Shown: in pieces, positions 18,335-27,751 of the stretch | How the letters are laid out: every line of letters begins with the position of its first letter | Position numbering within the stretch: the stretch's first letter is position 1 | Origin: Caulobacter sp. | Lineage (GTDB): Bacteria; Pseudomonadota; Alphaproteobacteria; Caulobacterales; Caulobacteraceae | Reading direction: 5' to 3' | Length of the DNA stretch: 64,000 nucleotides | NCBI GenBank assembly: GCA_019636175.1 | Contig: JAHBYC010000011.1 | Coordinates: 1 to 64,000, forward strand | Position numbers and translations under genes: made by a program | Notes under the pieces: generated by a model | Seen by the model: only the letters and a program-made list of their open reading frames with translations | What the model was told of the DNA's origin: nothing | Database searches by the model: none

Positions 18335-19624
18335 TTACCCCAGTTTCCCGCGTTTCGCCGCCCTGGCCGCGAAGAAGTAGCAGGGTATGGCCAGGGCCGA
18401 GAGCGCCGTAAACGCAAAGAGCGTCCAGCTGTAGGGCTGAGCCACTCCGGCCTTGATCAGGTGATCGACCAGAATGCCGGACCCGGTGATGCCAAGGCCA
18501 AGACCGACCACATTGAGGGTCAGCAGGTAGAAGGCCACCACCGTGGAGCGGACCTGGGGCGGACAGAGCTCCTGCACGGCCGAGAAGGTCGGCCCATAGA
18601 AGACCCCAAGCTGGAAATAGGCGACCGCGACACAGACCCAGAACAGCGGATTATCGGCCGGGATCAACCGGTAGGTCAGGTTGACTGGCAGCAGCACCAG
18701 CAGGACCAGAACCATGAACATCGCCCGGTTCTGGCCGGTCTTTCGCGCGAACAGGTCGCTGAGCCCGCCGCCGAACAGATTGCCCGCGACGCCGAAGACG
18801 GTGGCGAACAGACCGCTGATGACCGCGATATTGGCCCGCTCGAATCCGCGCTCATGGACCAGCCACAGCTGGTCGAAGGCCGCCGCGCCAAGGATGAAAT
18901 GGATGCAGACGCCGCCCAGAATGACCAGTTGCAACGGCCGTGAGGCGACAAGGGCTCGCAGGAAGACGCCGATCAGTTCGGCCGGTCTCGGGGCGGCCTC
19001 CGCCCCGGCCATCGCGGCGCCGGCCTTGCGGGAGGGTCGGGTCTCGCGGACGGTCAGGATCAGCAGGGAAAAGGCGATCCCTATGGCGCCCAGCAGGTAG
19101 AAGCAGTTTCGCCATCCGATGGCCGGGCCCAGGAATCCCGCCACCAGCAGGCTGACCCCGACCCCCAGAGGCACCCCCATGTAGTAGAAGCCGGACGCAA
19201 AGCCGCGTCGCTCCGGCGGGAAACGGTCGGCCAGCAGCGACATGGCCGTGGGCGTCAGGGCCGATTCGCCAACGCCGATGAAGATGCGCGGCAGGGCGAG
19301 ACTGACAAAGCCCTTCGCCAGACCCGAGGCGGCCGTCAGCAAACTCCAGCCGAACATCGCCACCGCGATCAGGCGGGGCCGGTTCACCAGGTCGGCCAGG
19401 GCGCCCATGAACAGGCCGGCGATAGCGTAGAAGATCAGGAACACCAGACCGGTGAGCAGACCAAATTCGGTGTTGGTCAGCTGGAGGTCCGGCACGATGA
19501 AATTGGAGAAGCTGGACAGCAGCTGACGGTCCACGAAGTTGAGGACATTCATCAACATCAGCATGACCAGCAACACATAGTCGCCGCGCGAGGCGCGCGC
19601 GCCGGCGCCGGAGGGCTGTTCCAT
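18335..19624 (-). CDS. MFS transporter, spinster-like
   Basis: The 429-aa protein has about twelve hydrophobic segments. It opens with NVLNFVDRQLLSSF, typical of the spinster-like MFS subgroup, and later has GVGESALTPTAMSLLADRFPPERRGFA, the helix 4-5 region of that subgroup. Members export or import lipids, amino acids or acidic metabolites by proton coupling. It follows the pseudouridine synthase on the same strand but shows no functional link to it. Substrate unknown. Confidence 0.85.
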   Translation of the reverse strand: MEQPSGAGARASRGDYVLLVMLMLMNVLNFVDRQLLSSFSNFIVPDLQLTNTEFGLLTGLVFLIFYAIAGLFMGALADLVNRPRLIAVAMFGWSLLTAASGLAKGFVSLALPRIFIGVGESALTPTAMSLLADRFPPERRGFASGFYYMGVPLGVGVSLLVAGFLGPAIGWRNCFYLLGAIGIAFSLLILTVRETRPSRKAGAAMAGAEAAPRPAELIGVFLRALVASRPLQLVILGGVCIHFILGAAAFDQLWLVHERGFERANIAVISGLFATVFGVAGNLFGGGLSDLFARKTGQNRAMFMVLVLLVLLPVNLTYRLIPADNPLFWVCVAVAYFQLGVFYGPTFSAVQELCPPQVRSTVVAFYLLTLNVVGLGLGITGSGILVDHLIKAGVAQPYSWTLFAFTALSALAIPCYFFAARAAKRGKLG

Positions 19625-19784
19625 GGGTCCGTCTCCCTGCCGCCCGCGTCGCCGTTCGGCGCTTCTGTGATGGGCTGCGTACCGACTATCAACGGCCTGT
19701 CCGACGGGGGCAAGGCGCCCGCAACGTCAGCGCCAGGACCGGTGAAGACTGGACAGAGACGGCGAACCGGCGCGAAGTCGGTGA

Positions 19785-20396
19785 ATGCTGACCACCCTGA
19801 TCGTCCTGGCCGCCCTGGCCGCCTCGCCGCCGCCCGCCGGACCGCCGCCGGCGCCTCCGCGGGAAACGCGTCCCGCGGCCCGCGCGCCGACCAGGCCGCC
19901 TGCCAAACCGCGCCCGGGCCTGGCGGGCGGCGTCGCGGCCGACCCTCTTGCGCCGGCCCGGTCAGGGCGGGTGCAATGTCAGAACCCCGACATCGCCAGC
20001 CGACGCTGTGGTGCGATCTCCCGGTTTGTCTTCCTTCCGGACGGTGGAATCCTTGCCGTGGCCGATGTGCGGCTGGGCTCCAGCCCCTTGATGATTCTGC
20101 GCACGGAAACCCCGGTCGCCGTGAGAGACGGTCAGGTGTGTGGAGACCTCAGGAACACCCGCATCAGCCAGCTGACCATCGACGGCCAGCCCGCGCGGCC
20201 AGAGGAGGTCAGCGAGGTCAACGCCGCCATGCGGCAGGCCTGGCAGGAGGATTTCGGCAAACAGTCCTGCTCGCGCTATCTGCCGGACGGCGATCAGATG
20301 GCGGTCGAGACCTCGGTGGACGGCGTCCCCCGTCCGGAATCGCGACGCCGGATGATGTGGATCGATCCCGACAGCGGCTTCTCGGTCGCGCCCTGA
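19785..20396 (+). CDS. Secreted hypothetical protein, proline-rich N-terminus
   Basis: The protein has 203 aa. A signal peptide (LTTLIVLAALAAS) is followed by a proline/alanine-rich linker to about residue 60. A globular domain then carries four cysteines (CQNPDIASRRCG, QVCGD, KQSCSRY), which could form two disulfides in the periplasm. I do not recognise the family. It is flanked by a divergent MFS carrier and a convergent methyltransferase, neither of which suggests a role. Confidence 0.6.
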   Translation: MLTTLIVLAALAASPPPAGPPPAPPRETRPAARAPTRPPAKPRPGLAGGVAADPLAPARSGRVQCQNPDIASRRCGAISRFVFLPDGGILAVADVRLGSSPLMILRTETPVAVRDGQVCGDLRNTRISQLTIDGQPARPEEVSEVNAAMRQAWQEDFGKQSCSRYLPDGDQMAVETSVDGVPRPESRRRMMWIDPDSGFSVAP

Positions 20397-20412
20397 AGGC
20401 TTCCCGGCGCGA

Positions 20413-21270
20413 TCAGGCCTTGTGCGCCGTAACGATCCAGGTGGCGGACTCGAAGAACACGCCATCCGGACCCAGATGCGCCTGAAGGGTCTCCTTCAGC
20501 GCGGCCACGATGGCGTCCTTGCGATCGGGATTTTCGCGCAGCAGCAACGCCCCAGGGCCAACCTTCTGCGCCAGCAGCAGGGCATTTTCCAGATCATGGC
20601 CCCCGATCGCCAGGTCGTAGGGCTTGATGACGATGTCGCTGAACCCGACCCCGGCAAGGATGGTTCGAACCCGATCCGGATCAGAAAAGGCAAATGGGCC
20701 AGGGGCCAGCGGATCGGTCGGCGGCGGCGGCGCGGGGACCACCTTCAGGGCGGCTGACAGCGGGGCCAGCATCCACGGATTTTCGGTCAGCGGACGCCAG
20801 CAGACAAAGGCCAGTCGACCGCCCCGCTTCAGGGCGCGATAGAAATTGGCGAAGGCCGCTTCCGGCTGATGAAAGAACATCACCCCGAAGCGGGAAAAAA
20901 CCCCGTCGACCGTCTCGGCGCCGAAATCGTGGATCTGGGCGTCGGCTTCGATGACCCCCGCCTGGGTCAGACCCTCCGCCTCGATGCGGCGGCCGGCGAC
21001 CTGCAGCATGGGCAAGGAAATGTCGACGCCCGCCACGGCGCCTTCGCCACCCACGGCTCGGGCCAGCGCCAGGGTGGTGTCGCCGCAACCGCAGCCGATA
21101 TCCAGCAGGGTTTCGCCGCCCCGGGGGTCCAGGGCGGCCATGGCCCGGGCGCCCAGCGGCGCGATCTGGCGATCCAGCAGGCCCTGCAACCTGGCCCAGG
21201 TCTCGCCAGCCTTGTCGTTCCAGTAGGCGATCTGGTCGGCGTTGGGATCGGCGGATTGCGGCTCGGTCAT
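20413..21270 (-). CDS. Class I SAM-dependent methyltransferase
   Basis: This 285-aa protein has the methyltransferase fold: motif I LLDIGCGCGDTTLALA, the acidic residue after strand 2 in AGVDIS, and a post-I region with ADAQIHDF. It resembles ubiquinone/menaquinone-type and UbiE-like methyltransferases, and also carries FSRFGVMFFHQPEAAFANFYRAL, seen in many uncharacterised alphaproteobacterial homologues. The ATG at 21270 follows AGGAGG at good spacing. The ribosome site sits inside a perfect inverted repeat (see 21274-21296). Substrate unknown. Confidence 0.82.
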   Translation of the reverse strand: MTEPQSADPNADQIAYWNDKAGETWARLQGLLDRQIAPLGARAMAALDPRGGETLLDIGCGCGDTTLALARAVGGEGAVAGVDISLPMLQVAGRRIEAEGLTQAGVIEADAQIHDFGAETVDGVFSRFGVMFFHQPEAAFANFYRALKRGGRLAFVCWRPLTENPWMLAPLSAALKVVPAPPPPTDPLAPGPFAFSDPDRVRTILAGVGFSDIVIKPYDLAIGGHDLENALLLAQKVGPGALLLRENPDRKDAIVAALKETLQAHLGPDGVFFESATWIVTAHKA

Positions 21271-21273
21271 GTC

Positions 21274-21296
21274 TGATGGTCCTCCTAGGACCATCA
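21274..21296. promoter_or_regulatory. Inverted repeat around the methyltransferase ribosome site
   Basis: TGATGGTCC-N5-GGACCATCA is a 9-bp perfect inverted repeat ending three bases before the methyltransferase ATG. The minus-strand AGGAGG lies in its loop and 3' arm. It could be an operator, or an RNA hairpin that hides the ribosome site. Confidence 0.45.
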
Positions 21297-21407
21297 TCTT
21301 GGCAGGTTCGCGGAGGGCGTCATCCCGCCGCCGCGAGATTTCACAATGAAAACTCCCTCCGGCCGGGACCGGAGGGCGCCATCAGACTGTATCGCGAGAC
21401 GAGGAAC

Positions 21408-21686
21408 TCAGTGGCCGTCGGCATTTTCCCGCACCGCGTCGGCCTTGGCGTCAGCGGACTTCTCGACCTGGTCGGCCTTTTCGTTGAGCGCATCGGCCTG
21501 GGCCTGGCCTTGGGCCTCAGCCGTGTCCTTGGCCACATCGGCCTGTTTCTCAAGGCTGTCAGCTGTTTGCTCGCCCTGCGCCTCGATGGCGTCGGCCTTC
21601 TGGTCGGCGGCCTTTTCCGCGGGGCTGCCACAGGCGGCGAGCGACAGGGCGCCGAAAGCGGCGGCGGCGGTGATCAGAATACGCAT
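21408..21686 (-). CDS. Small alanine-rich lipoprotein with heptad-like repeats
   Basis: The 92-aa protein has a lipoprotein signal (MRILITAAAAFGALSLAACGS, lipobox LAAC). A highly charged alanine/aspartate/lysine helix of about 70 residues follows, with repeating AD-K-AD-A units and probably coiled. It may be an envelope-anchored structural or stress lipoprotein. The ATG at 21686 follows GGAGGGACC; an upstream ATG lacks a signal sequence. No operon partner is evident. Confidence 0.65.
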   Translation of the reverse strand: MRILITAAAAFGALSLAACGSPAEKAADQKADAIEAQGEQTADSLEKQADVAKDTAEAQGQAQADALNEKADQVEKSADAKADAVRENADGH

Positions 21687-21872
21687 GGGTGGTCCCTCCA
21701 GTGTTTTGTCGTGAGACTGGAAGCGCGCCAAACCGGAACGGGTTCACCCCGGCGAAGAATAAATTCCGGCCATCTAGAACCGGACTGCGGCCAGGAAGGC
21801 TCCATCACGCCTCTTCACAGGCCTGGGAGGCGGCAGTCGACGCCGGCGCCTTCGCCCTCTACTAGAGCCGAC

Positions 21873-23102
21873 ATGCGCACCATCCCCAGAACGGTCGCCA
21901 TCATTGGCGCGGGCCCGGCCGGCCTGATGGCGGCGGAGACGCTTGCCGCCCGGGGCGTGGCCGTGACGGTGCATGACCGGATGGCGTCGGCCGGTCGCAA
22001 GTTTCTGATGGCCGGGCGGGGCGGGCTGAACCTCACCCATTCGGAACCATTGGATCGTTTCCTTTCCCGCTATGGCGCGGCGCGGAACTGGCTGTCGCCG
22101 CACATTGCGGCGCTTGATCCCCAGGCTCTTTCGGCCTGGGCCGAGACGCTGGGTCAGCCGCTGTTCACGGGATCGAGCGGACGGGTGTTCCCCAGGGTGA
22201 TGAAGGCCTCGCCACTGTTGCGCGCCTGGCTGGCAAGGCTGGATGCGGCCGGGGTCCGGTTTGCCCTGCGCAGCGCCTGGCAGGGGTGGTCCGGGGACGG
22301 CGCCCTTGAGTTCTCCGGCCCTGATGGCGACACGATCGCCCGGCCTGACGCGACCATTCTGTCCATGGGCGGCGCCAGCTGGTCCCGGCTGGGGTCAGAC
22401 GGCGGCTGGGTTCCTCTGCTGGCGGCCCGAGGGGTAGACGTGCGGCCGCTGAGCCCCAGCAATGTCGGGGTCCGGCTGGACTGGAGTGCGACCTTTTCCG
22501 CCCGGTTCGCGGGTCAGCCGCTCAAGGCCATCGCCATAAGCCACGGCGACCGGACGGTGCGCGGCGAAGCCCTGATCGCCGCCTATGGCCTGGAAGGCGG
22601 GGCCATCTACGCGCTCTCCTCCGACCTGAGAGAGACCATGGCCACAGGGGGCGCCGCCAGGATCACGCTGGACCTCAAGCCAGACCAGAGCGTGGGCCAG
22701 CTGACCGGCCGGATCGCCCGCCCGCGCGGCAGCCAAAGCCTGACCAACCACCTGCGGAAGACCGCCGGCCTGTCGCCCCAGGCCATCAACCTTTTGCGGG
22801 AAGCGACCGGTGGGTCCCTGCCCGAGGGGGCCGGCGACCTGGCCCGGCTGATCAAGGGCGTCCCCTTTACCCTGACGGGCCACGAGGGGCTGGAACGGGC
22901 CATTTCCAGCGCCGGCGGCGTGGCTCTGGAAAGCCTGGACGAGCATTTGATGCTCAAGGCCCTGCCCGGCGTGTTCGCGGCCGGGGAGATGCTCGACTGG
23001 GAGGCCCCGACCGGGGGCTATCTCCTGCAGGCCTGTTTCGCCACCGGCGCGGCGGCGGCGCGGGGCGCTCTTCGCTGGATGGATGAACCATCCGGCGATT
23101 GA
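21873..23102 (+). CDS. HI0933/BaiN-family flavoprotein (TIGR03862-like)
   Basis: The 409-aa protein starts with an FAD-binding Rossmann motif (IIGAGPAGLMAAETLA). It then has GRKFLMAGRGGLNLTHSE and SSGRVFPRVMKASPLL, and ends in GVFAAGEMLDWEAPTGGYLLQACF. These are hallmarks of the HI0933/BaiN group of NAD(P)/FAD-dependent oxidoreductases, whose physiological role is poorly known. The start at 21873 directly precedes the dinucleotide fold. It is followed by two peptidoglycan-related genes on the same strand. Confidence 0.88.
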   Translation: MRTIPRTVAIIGAGPAGLMAAETLAARGVAVTVHDRMASAGRKFLMAGRGGLNLTHSEPLDRFLSRYGAARNWLSPHIAALDPQALSAWAETLGQPLFTGSSGRVFPRVMKASPLLRAWLARLDAAGVRFALRSAWQGWSGDGALEFSGPDGDTIARPDATILSMGGASWSRLGSDGGWVPLLAARGVDVRPLSPSNVGVRLDWSATFSARFAGQPLKAIAISHGDRTVRGEALIAAYGLEGGAIYALSSDLRETMATGGAARITLDLKPDQSVGQLTGRIARPRGSQSLTNHLRKTAGLSPQAINLLREATGGSLPEGAGDLARLIKGVPFTLTGHEGLERAISSAGGVALESLDEHLMLKALPGVFAAGEMLDWEAPTGGYLLQACFATGAAAARGALRWMDEPSGD

Positions 23103-23141
23103 CGCGCTGACCCCGCCATGGGCCGATAGGCAGCGGAGGAT

Positions 23142-24143
23142 ATGATGCGGGGGCTCGTGGGCTTGCTGGGCGCCATTGTCAGCGGGACGTTGCGCGTCCT
23201 GGGATGGACCGCCGCCGCTGCAATCGTGCTGGTCGCGATCCTCTTTGCCGGCTGGCTGATCCTGCGGCCGTCGACGCCGGCGCCTGCAGCCGATGCGGCG
23301 CCGGCCAGCCTGCCCGAACCCTATGTCGGCGAGTCCTTCGCCAGCCGCGTGAATGACCCTGTCAGTCCAGCGATCACTGACCGGGGCGGCTGCGACAGGC
23401 CGGGGCGGTTCCCGGACGCGCCCCAGGAAAACGCCCGCTCCCTGACAACGCTGGTCTGGTCGCCTTTCGGCCCGGAGGAAATCGGCTGGGAAATCTATGT
23501 CCCGCTGATCGCCGAAGAGATCGCCACCCGGTGCGGACCGGCAGAGCCGGGCTTCGCAGAGGCGCTGGCCGCCTGGCAGCGGCGCAAGGGACGGCGGGCC
23601 AATGGGGTGATGAACCCGGCGGACTTCGACGTCATGAAACAGGCCTGGCATCGTCGCCGGCCCTTTTCCCGCATCCGGCCAGAGGACTGCCCCCCGCCCC
23701 CGGCGGACGCGGCGCTTGCGACGGCATCGCTGTCCGAAAGCTATGGCCGTCCCATGCGACTGCGGCCCGGAGCCCTGGCGGCCTACCGCAGGATGACAGC
23801 GGCGGCCCGCGCCGAGGCGCCGCGGATCTTCCGACAGCCGAACGCCATGAAAATCTTCTCAGCCTATCGCGACCCCGAGGCCGACGCCGCCCGGTGTCTG
23901 GGCGAAGGCAACTGCGACGGCGTGCGACGAACCCAATGCTCGGCCCACCGCACCGGCCTGGCGCTGGATATCCATGTCGGCATGGCGCCCGGCGGTAATC
24001 CCGCCTCGACCGCCGACTTCAACCGTCTGGCCCAGTCGCGCAGCGACGCCTATCGCTGGATGGTCCGCAACGCCTCCCGGTTCGGCTTCGTCAATTACCC
24101 CTATGAGCCCTGGCACTGGGAATGGACCGGCGAGCCGATCTGA
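23142..24143 (+). CDS. VanY/M15-type D-Ala-D-Ala carboxypeptidase-like protein
   Basis: The 333-aa protein has an N-terminal membrane anchor (residues about 14-42). Its C-terminal M15B peptidase domain has the zinc motif SAHRTGLALDIH and a second metal/catalytic segment EPWHWEW. Such enzymes trim D-Ala from peptidoglycan stems in the periplasm. Two adjacent ATGs (23142 and 23145) follow a GGAGGA site. The gene is 40 bases after the flavoprotein and 44 bases before an L,D-transpeptidase, so it probably belongs to a cell-wall-remodelling run. Confidence 0.85.
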   Translation: MMRGLVGLLGAIVSGTLRVLGWTAAAAIVLVAILFAGWLILRPSTPAPAADAAPASLPEPYVGESFASRVNDPVSPAITDRGGCDRPGRFPDAPQENARSLTTLVWSPFGPEEIGWEIYVPLIAEEIATRCGPAEPGFAEALAAWQRRKGRRANGVMNPADFDVMKQAWHRRRPFSRIRPEDCPPPPADAALATASLSESYGRPMRLRPGALAAYRRMTAAARAEAPRIFRQPNAMKIFSAYRDPEADAARCLGEGNCDGVRRTQCSAHRTGLALDIHVGMAPGGNPASTADFNRLAQSRSDAYRWMVRNASRFGFVNYPYEPWHWEWTGEPI

Positions 24144-24187
24144 GCCGGACGCAAGGAACCGACCGCCCGGCGGCGAATTCCGGCTGC

Positions 24188-25303
24188 ATGCACAAGCCCA
24201 TTCTCGCCAGCGCCACAGCCCTTCTCTCCCTTCTGACGCTTTCCGCCTGCGGAGAGGAAAACAAGGGCCCGCCGATTCCGCCCCAGGAGGCCTCCTCGGT
24301 TCCGGCGCCCTCGCTCGCCGGCGGGCTCAACCCCGGCCAGGTCAATACCGCGGCCTTCGCGGAGACGCCGAGCGCGCCAGACCAGCGGGCGCCCGCCGTG
24401 CTCCGAGCGCAGGTCCTGCTTGACCGCGCCCGCTTTTCACCCGGCGTCATCGATGGCACGGCCGGAGAGAACCTGCGTCAGGCGGTCGCCGCCTATGAAC
24501 AGGCCAATGGTCTGCCCGTCGACGGCGAGCTGGACGAGGCGGTGTTCCAGAAGCTGACCCTGGCCGATCCCCGCCCGGTGCTGGGCGAGTATGTGATCAC
24601 CGAGGAGGACGAAAAAGGACCCTTTGTCACGCTTCCCGACAGCATGACCGAGCAGACGAAACTCAAGGCCATGGGATACCAGTCCCCGAAAGAGGCCCTC
24701 GCCGAGAAGTTTCACATGACCGAGGACCTGCTCAGTCAGCTCAATCCGGATGCGGACTTTTCGAAGGCGGGAACAACCCTGGTCGTCGTCCAGCCCGGCG
24801 CGGACAAGCTGGACGCCGAGGTGGCCCTGATCGAGGTCGACAAGGCGGACAAGGCGTTGCGCGCCTATGACGCCAACGGCAATCTGTTGGCCTTCTATCC
24901 CGCGACCATCGGCAGCGAGGAACGTCCGGCGCCGGAGGGCGTGCTGAAGGTCACCGGGGTGTCGGACGCGCCTACCTACACCTTCGATCCCAAGCGGCTG
25001 ACCTACAGCCAGCCCGGCGTGAAGGGAAAGTTGACCCTGGCGGCGGGTCCGAACAATCCTGTCGGCGGAACCTGGATCGCCCTGTCGAAGGAGACCTTCG
25101 GCATTCACGGCGCGCCTGATCCCACCAAGATCGGCAAGACCTTCAGTCACGGCTGCATTCGCCTGTCCAACTGGGATGCCGCGGAACTGGCCAGCGGCGC
25201 CAAGGCGGGCGTGAAGGTCAGCTTCATCGAGGTTTCCGCCGCCGGCCTGCGCGAAGAGCAGGCGAAGAAGGCGGCCAAGGACAAGGCCGCGGGCAAGGTA
25301 TGA
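24188..25303 (+). CDS. L,D-transpeptidase lipoprotein with peptidoglycan-binding domain
   Basis: The 371-aa protein has a lipobox signal (LTLSACGE). A peptidoglycan-binding-1-like helix bundle (about 65-125) follows, and the C-terminal YkuD catalytic domain has IHGAPDP then SHGCIRLSNWD, holding the active cysteine. It forms 3-3 crosslinks or attaches proteins to peptidoglycan, probably from the inner leaflet of the outer membrane. The length and architecture match ErfK/YcfS-like enzymes with an extra middle region. The ATG at 24188 opens the signal peptide. It ends in a lysine/alanine-rich tail. Confidence 0.9.
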   Translation: MHKPILASATALLSLLTLSACGEENKGPPIPPQEASSVPAPSLAGGLNPGQVNTAAFAETPSAPDQRAPAVLRAQVLLDRARFSPGVIDGTAGENLRQAVAAYEQANGLPVDGELDEAVFQKLTLADPRPVLGEYVITEEDEKGPFVTLPDSMTEQTKLKAMGYQSPKEALAEKFHMTEDLLSQLNPDADFSKAGTTLVVVQPGADKLDAEVALIEVDKADKALRAYDANGNLLAFYPATIGSEERPAPEGVLKVTGVSDAPTYTFDPKRLTYSQPGVKGKLTLAAGPNNPVGGTWIALSKETFGIHGAPDPTKIGKTFSHGCIRLSNWDAAELASGAKAGVKVSFIEVSAAGLREEQAKKAAKDKAAGKV

Positions 25304-25399
25304 TCCGGCCTTGAAAGGTCGCGGGTCGCCGACGTCGCACTGGCCTGCCGGGCCCGGATACTGGCATGGTCGGGACCCAACCTCCCGGAGCAGAATACA

Positions 25400-26071
25400 G
25401 TGCCCCTGTCCGACGCCCTGCGCGCCCGAAAGTCCATACGCGCCTTCAAGTCCGATCCCGTGCCGGAGGCGCTGATCCGGGACTTGCTTGAAGACGCCCG
25501 ACGCGCGCCCTCCGGCACCAACATTCAACCCTGGAAGGTTCATGTCGTCGCCGGCGAGGTGAGACGGCGACTTGAGCAGGAGGTGCTGGCTCACCGCGAG
25601 ACGGACCCCACGGACGCCGCGGCGGAATTTCCCCGCAAGTCCGGCGCCCGGCGCGATCCCTACCTTGGCCGGATGCGAACCCTTGGAAAGGCCATGTACG
25701 GCCTGCTGGAGATTCCCAAGGGGGATCAGGCGGCAAACTGGCGGCAGTGGGGCCGCAACTATCAGTTCTTCGACGCCCCCGTCGGCCTGATCTTCACCAT
25801 CGACCGCGACCTCGACGCCATGAGCTTTCTGGACGTGGGGATGTTCATGCAGACCCTGATGCTGGCCGCCGCGGAACGCGGCCTTGGCACCTGCGCCCAG
25901 GGCGCGTGGAACAACTTCTGGACCGTGACGCGGCGGGTCCTGGATGTACCAGAGGACGAGTACATCATCTGCGGCATGTCTCTGGGATGGCCCGATGAGG
26001 CGGCGCCGGTGAACCGCCTGGAAGCGGAGCGCGAACCGGTGGACGCGTTCGCAAGATTTCACGGATTCTGA
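25400..26071 (+). CDS. Nitroreductase-family oxidoreductase
   Basis: This 223-aa protein has the FMN-binding nitroreductase pattern RARKSIRAFKSDPVPE near the start, RAPSGTNIQPW, and a C-terminal GMSLGWPDEAAPVNRLEAERE. Such enzymes reduce nitro groups, quinones or enones with NAD(P)H. It begins with GTG at 25400 after a GGAG site. It follows the L,D-transpeptidase with a 96-base gap and is upstream of the TIR operon with a 105-base gap. Confidence 0.88.
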   Translation: MPLSDALRARKSIRAFKSDPVPEALIRDLLEDARRAPSGTNIQPWKVHVVAGEVRRRLEQEVLAHRETDPTDAAAEFPRKSGARRDPYLGRMRTLGKAMYGLLEIPKGDQAANWRQWGRNYQFFDAPVGLIFTIDRDLDAMSFLDVGMFMQTLMLAAAERGLGTCAQGAWNNFWTVTRRVLDVPEDEYIICGMSLGWPDEAAPVNRLEAEREPVDAFARFHGF

Positions 26072-26176
26072 GGAGCCCACACCGGCCGTCGGCTCGCGGG
26101 TAGAATTACGCCTGTTAACTCTGACGTTGTGCCGACTCTCAGCCTCTGCCACGCTTCGCGATATGGCGGTCCGGGA

Positions 26177-27751
26177 ATGAGTCACATGGATGGGCAGGTG
26201 GCCGCGAGCGTCCGCTATCGCGCCTTCATCAGCTACAGTCACCGGGACGCTGCCTTCGCGGCACGCCTGCATCGGCGTCTGGAAGGCTACCGGTTGCCGA
26301 GGCGAATCGGCGGCGGCGGACGACTGACGCCGATCTTCAAGGACCGCGAAGAACTTCCCGCCGCACATGACCTCAGCGTCCAAGTCCAGGCCGCACTCGC
26401 CAATTCTGAAAGCTTGATCATCATCTGCTCGCCGGACGCGGCGGCATCCCCCTGGGTCGGCCGCGAAATCGAGACTTTTCGGGCGTTGCACCCTGATCGG
26501 CCGATCCTTGCGGCCCTGCTGCGCGGTGAACCCGCCGACGCCTTTCCACCCGCGCTGTCCGCCGGCGGGCTGGAGCCGCTGGCCGCGGACTTCCGCAGGT
26601 CCGGTGACGGCGAACGCCTGGCGATTCTCAAGCTGGTCGCCGGCATGGCTGGCGTCGGCGTCGATCAGCTTATTCAACGCGACGCCCAGCGGCGCCTGCG
26701 CGGTGTGATGGCGGTCACGACCGTCGCTGTCGCCGCGGTGATAGCCATGGGTGGGATGACGGCCTTCGCCCTGAACGCGCGTTCGGAGGCGGATCGGCAG
26801 AGAGCCGAGGCCGAAAAGCTGGTGGATTTCATGCTGACCGACTTGCGCGTGCAGCTGAAAGGGGTGGGGCGGTTACCCTTGATGACGACGGTGACCAAGC
26901 AGGCGCTGGCCTACTACGGCGCGCAGGACCTTGGCAGTCTGCCGGCGGACTCCCTGGAACGTCGGGCCAGACTGCTGCACGCTCTTGGCGAGGACGACGC
27001 CGCGCGCAACGACCTCACCGGGGCCGAGAAGATCTTCGGCGAAGCCTGGCGGGTTACCGACACTCTGCTGGCCGACGCGCCGGACAATCCCGATCGCCTC
27101 TTCGCCCATGCCCAAAGCGCCTACTGGCGCGGCTATATCGACTATCTGCGCCACCGTACGCCGCAGGCCCGAAAAGGTCTGGAGGAGTACCGCGCCCTGA
27201 CCCGCCGTCTGCTGGCGGCCGAACCGGGCTCGGTCCGGTCCCTGCGCGAGGCCGCCTACGCCGATGGAAACCTATGCGCCCTCAGCCTGCAGCAGGAGGC
27301 GGCGCCGAAGAGGGCTCTGAAGGAATGCCGCGCGGCCATTGACGGCATGCTCAAGGCTTCGGCCCGGTCGCCCGACGATCGAGGTCTGTCGCTGGATGTC
27401 GCAACCAACTGGGCCCGACTGGCCGATGTCCAGGTCGAGGTCGGCGACTATGCGGCCGCGCGGGAGAGCAGGTTGCGGCAGGTCGATATACTCCGGAGTC
27501 TGATGAAGTCCGATCCTGAGAACGCCGAACTGCGCGACAACTGGGGGATTTCGCATCGCGGGCTGGCGTTCGTTGCCTATCGCCGGGGGGATCTGGCGGA
27601 AGCCAGGGCCAACCTCCTGGTCGCCAGGACCACGTTTCGCGCGCTGTCCACGATGGATCCGCAGAACAAGCGCTGGCGAGAACAGGCCGCCTACGCCGAC
27701 CGCGCTATTCCCGTTATCGAGGCTCAACTGAGGCAGGACCAAAGGAAATGA
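26177..27751 (+). CDS. TIR-domain protein with transmembrane segment and TPR-like repeats
   Basis: The 524-aa protein has a TIR domain at about residues 13-130. It shows FISYSHRD at the first strand and SPWVGREIE, where E97 sits at the position of the catalytic NADase glutamate of SARM1 (WVHKE). A transmembrane helix (about 177-199) and a helical segment EAEKLVDFMLTDLRVQL follow, then TPR-like repeats to the C-terminus. The membrane likely separates TIR (cytoplasmic) from TPRs. ATG 26177 was chosen; ATG 26186 is also possible. The stop overlaps the next start as ATGA, so the genes are coupled. NADase activity is inferred from the motif only. Confidence 0.85.
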   Translation: MSHMDGQVAASVRYRAFISYSHRDAAFAARLHRRLEGYRLPRRIGGGGRLTPIFKDREELPAAHDLSVQVQAALANSESLIIICSPDAAASPWVGREIETFRALHPDRPILAALLRGEPADAFPPALSAGGLEPLAADFRRSGDGERLAILKLVAGMAGVGVDQLIQRDAQRRLRGVMAVTTVAVAAVIAMGGMTAFALNARSEADRQRAEAEKLVDFMLTDLRVQLKGVGRLPLMTTVTKQALAYYGAQDLGSLPADSLERRARLLHALGEDDAARNDLTGAEKIFGEAWRVTDTLLADAPDNPDRLFAHAQSAYWRGYIDYLRHRTPQARKGLEEYRALTRRLLAAEPGSVRSLREAAYADGNLCALSLQQEAAPKRALKECRAAIDGMLKASARSPDDRGLSLDVATNWARLADVQVEVGDYAAARESRLRQVDILRSLMKSDPENAELRDNWGISHRGLAFVAYRRGDLAEARANLLVARTTFRALSTMDPQNKRWREQAAYADRAIPVIEAQLRQDQRK

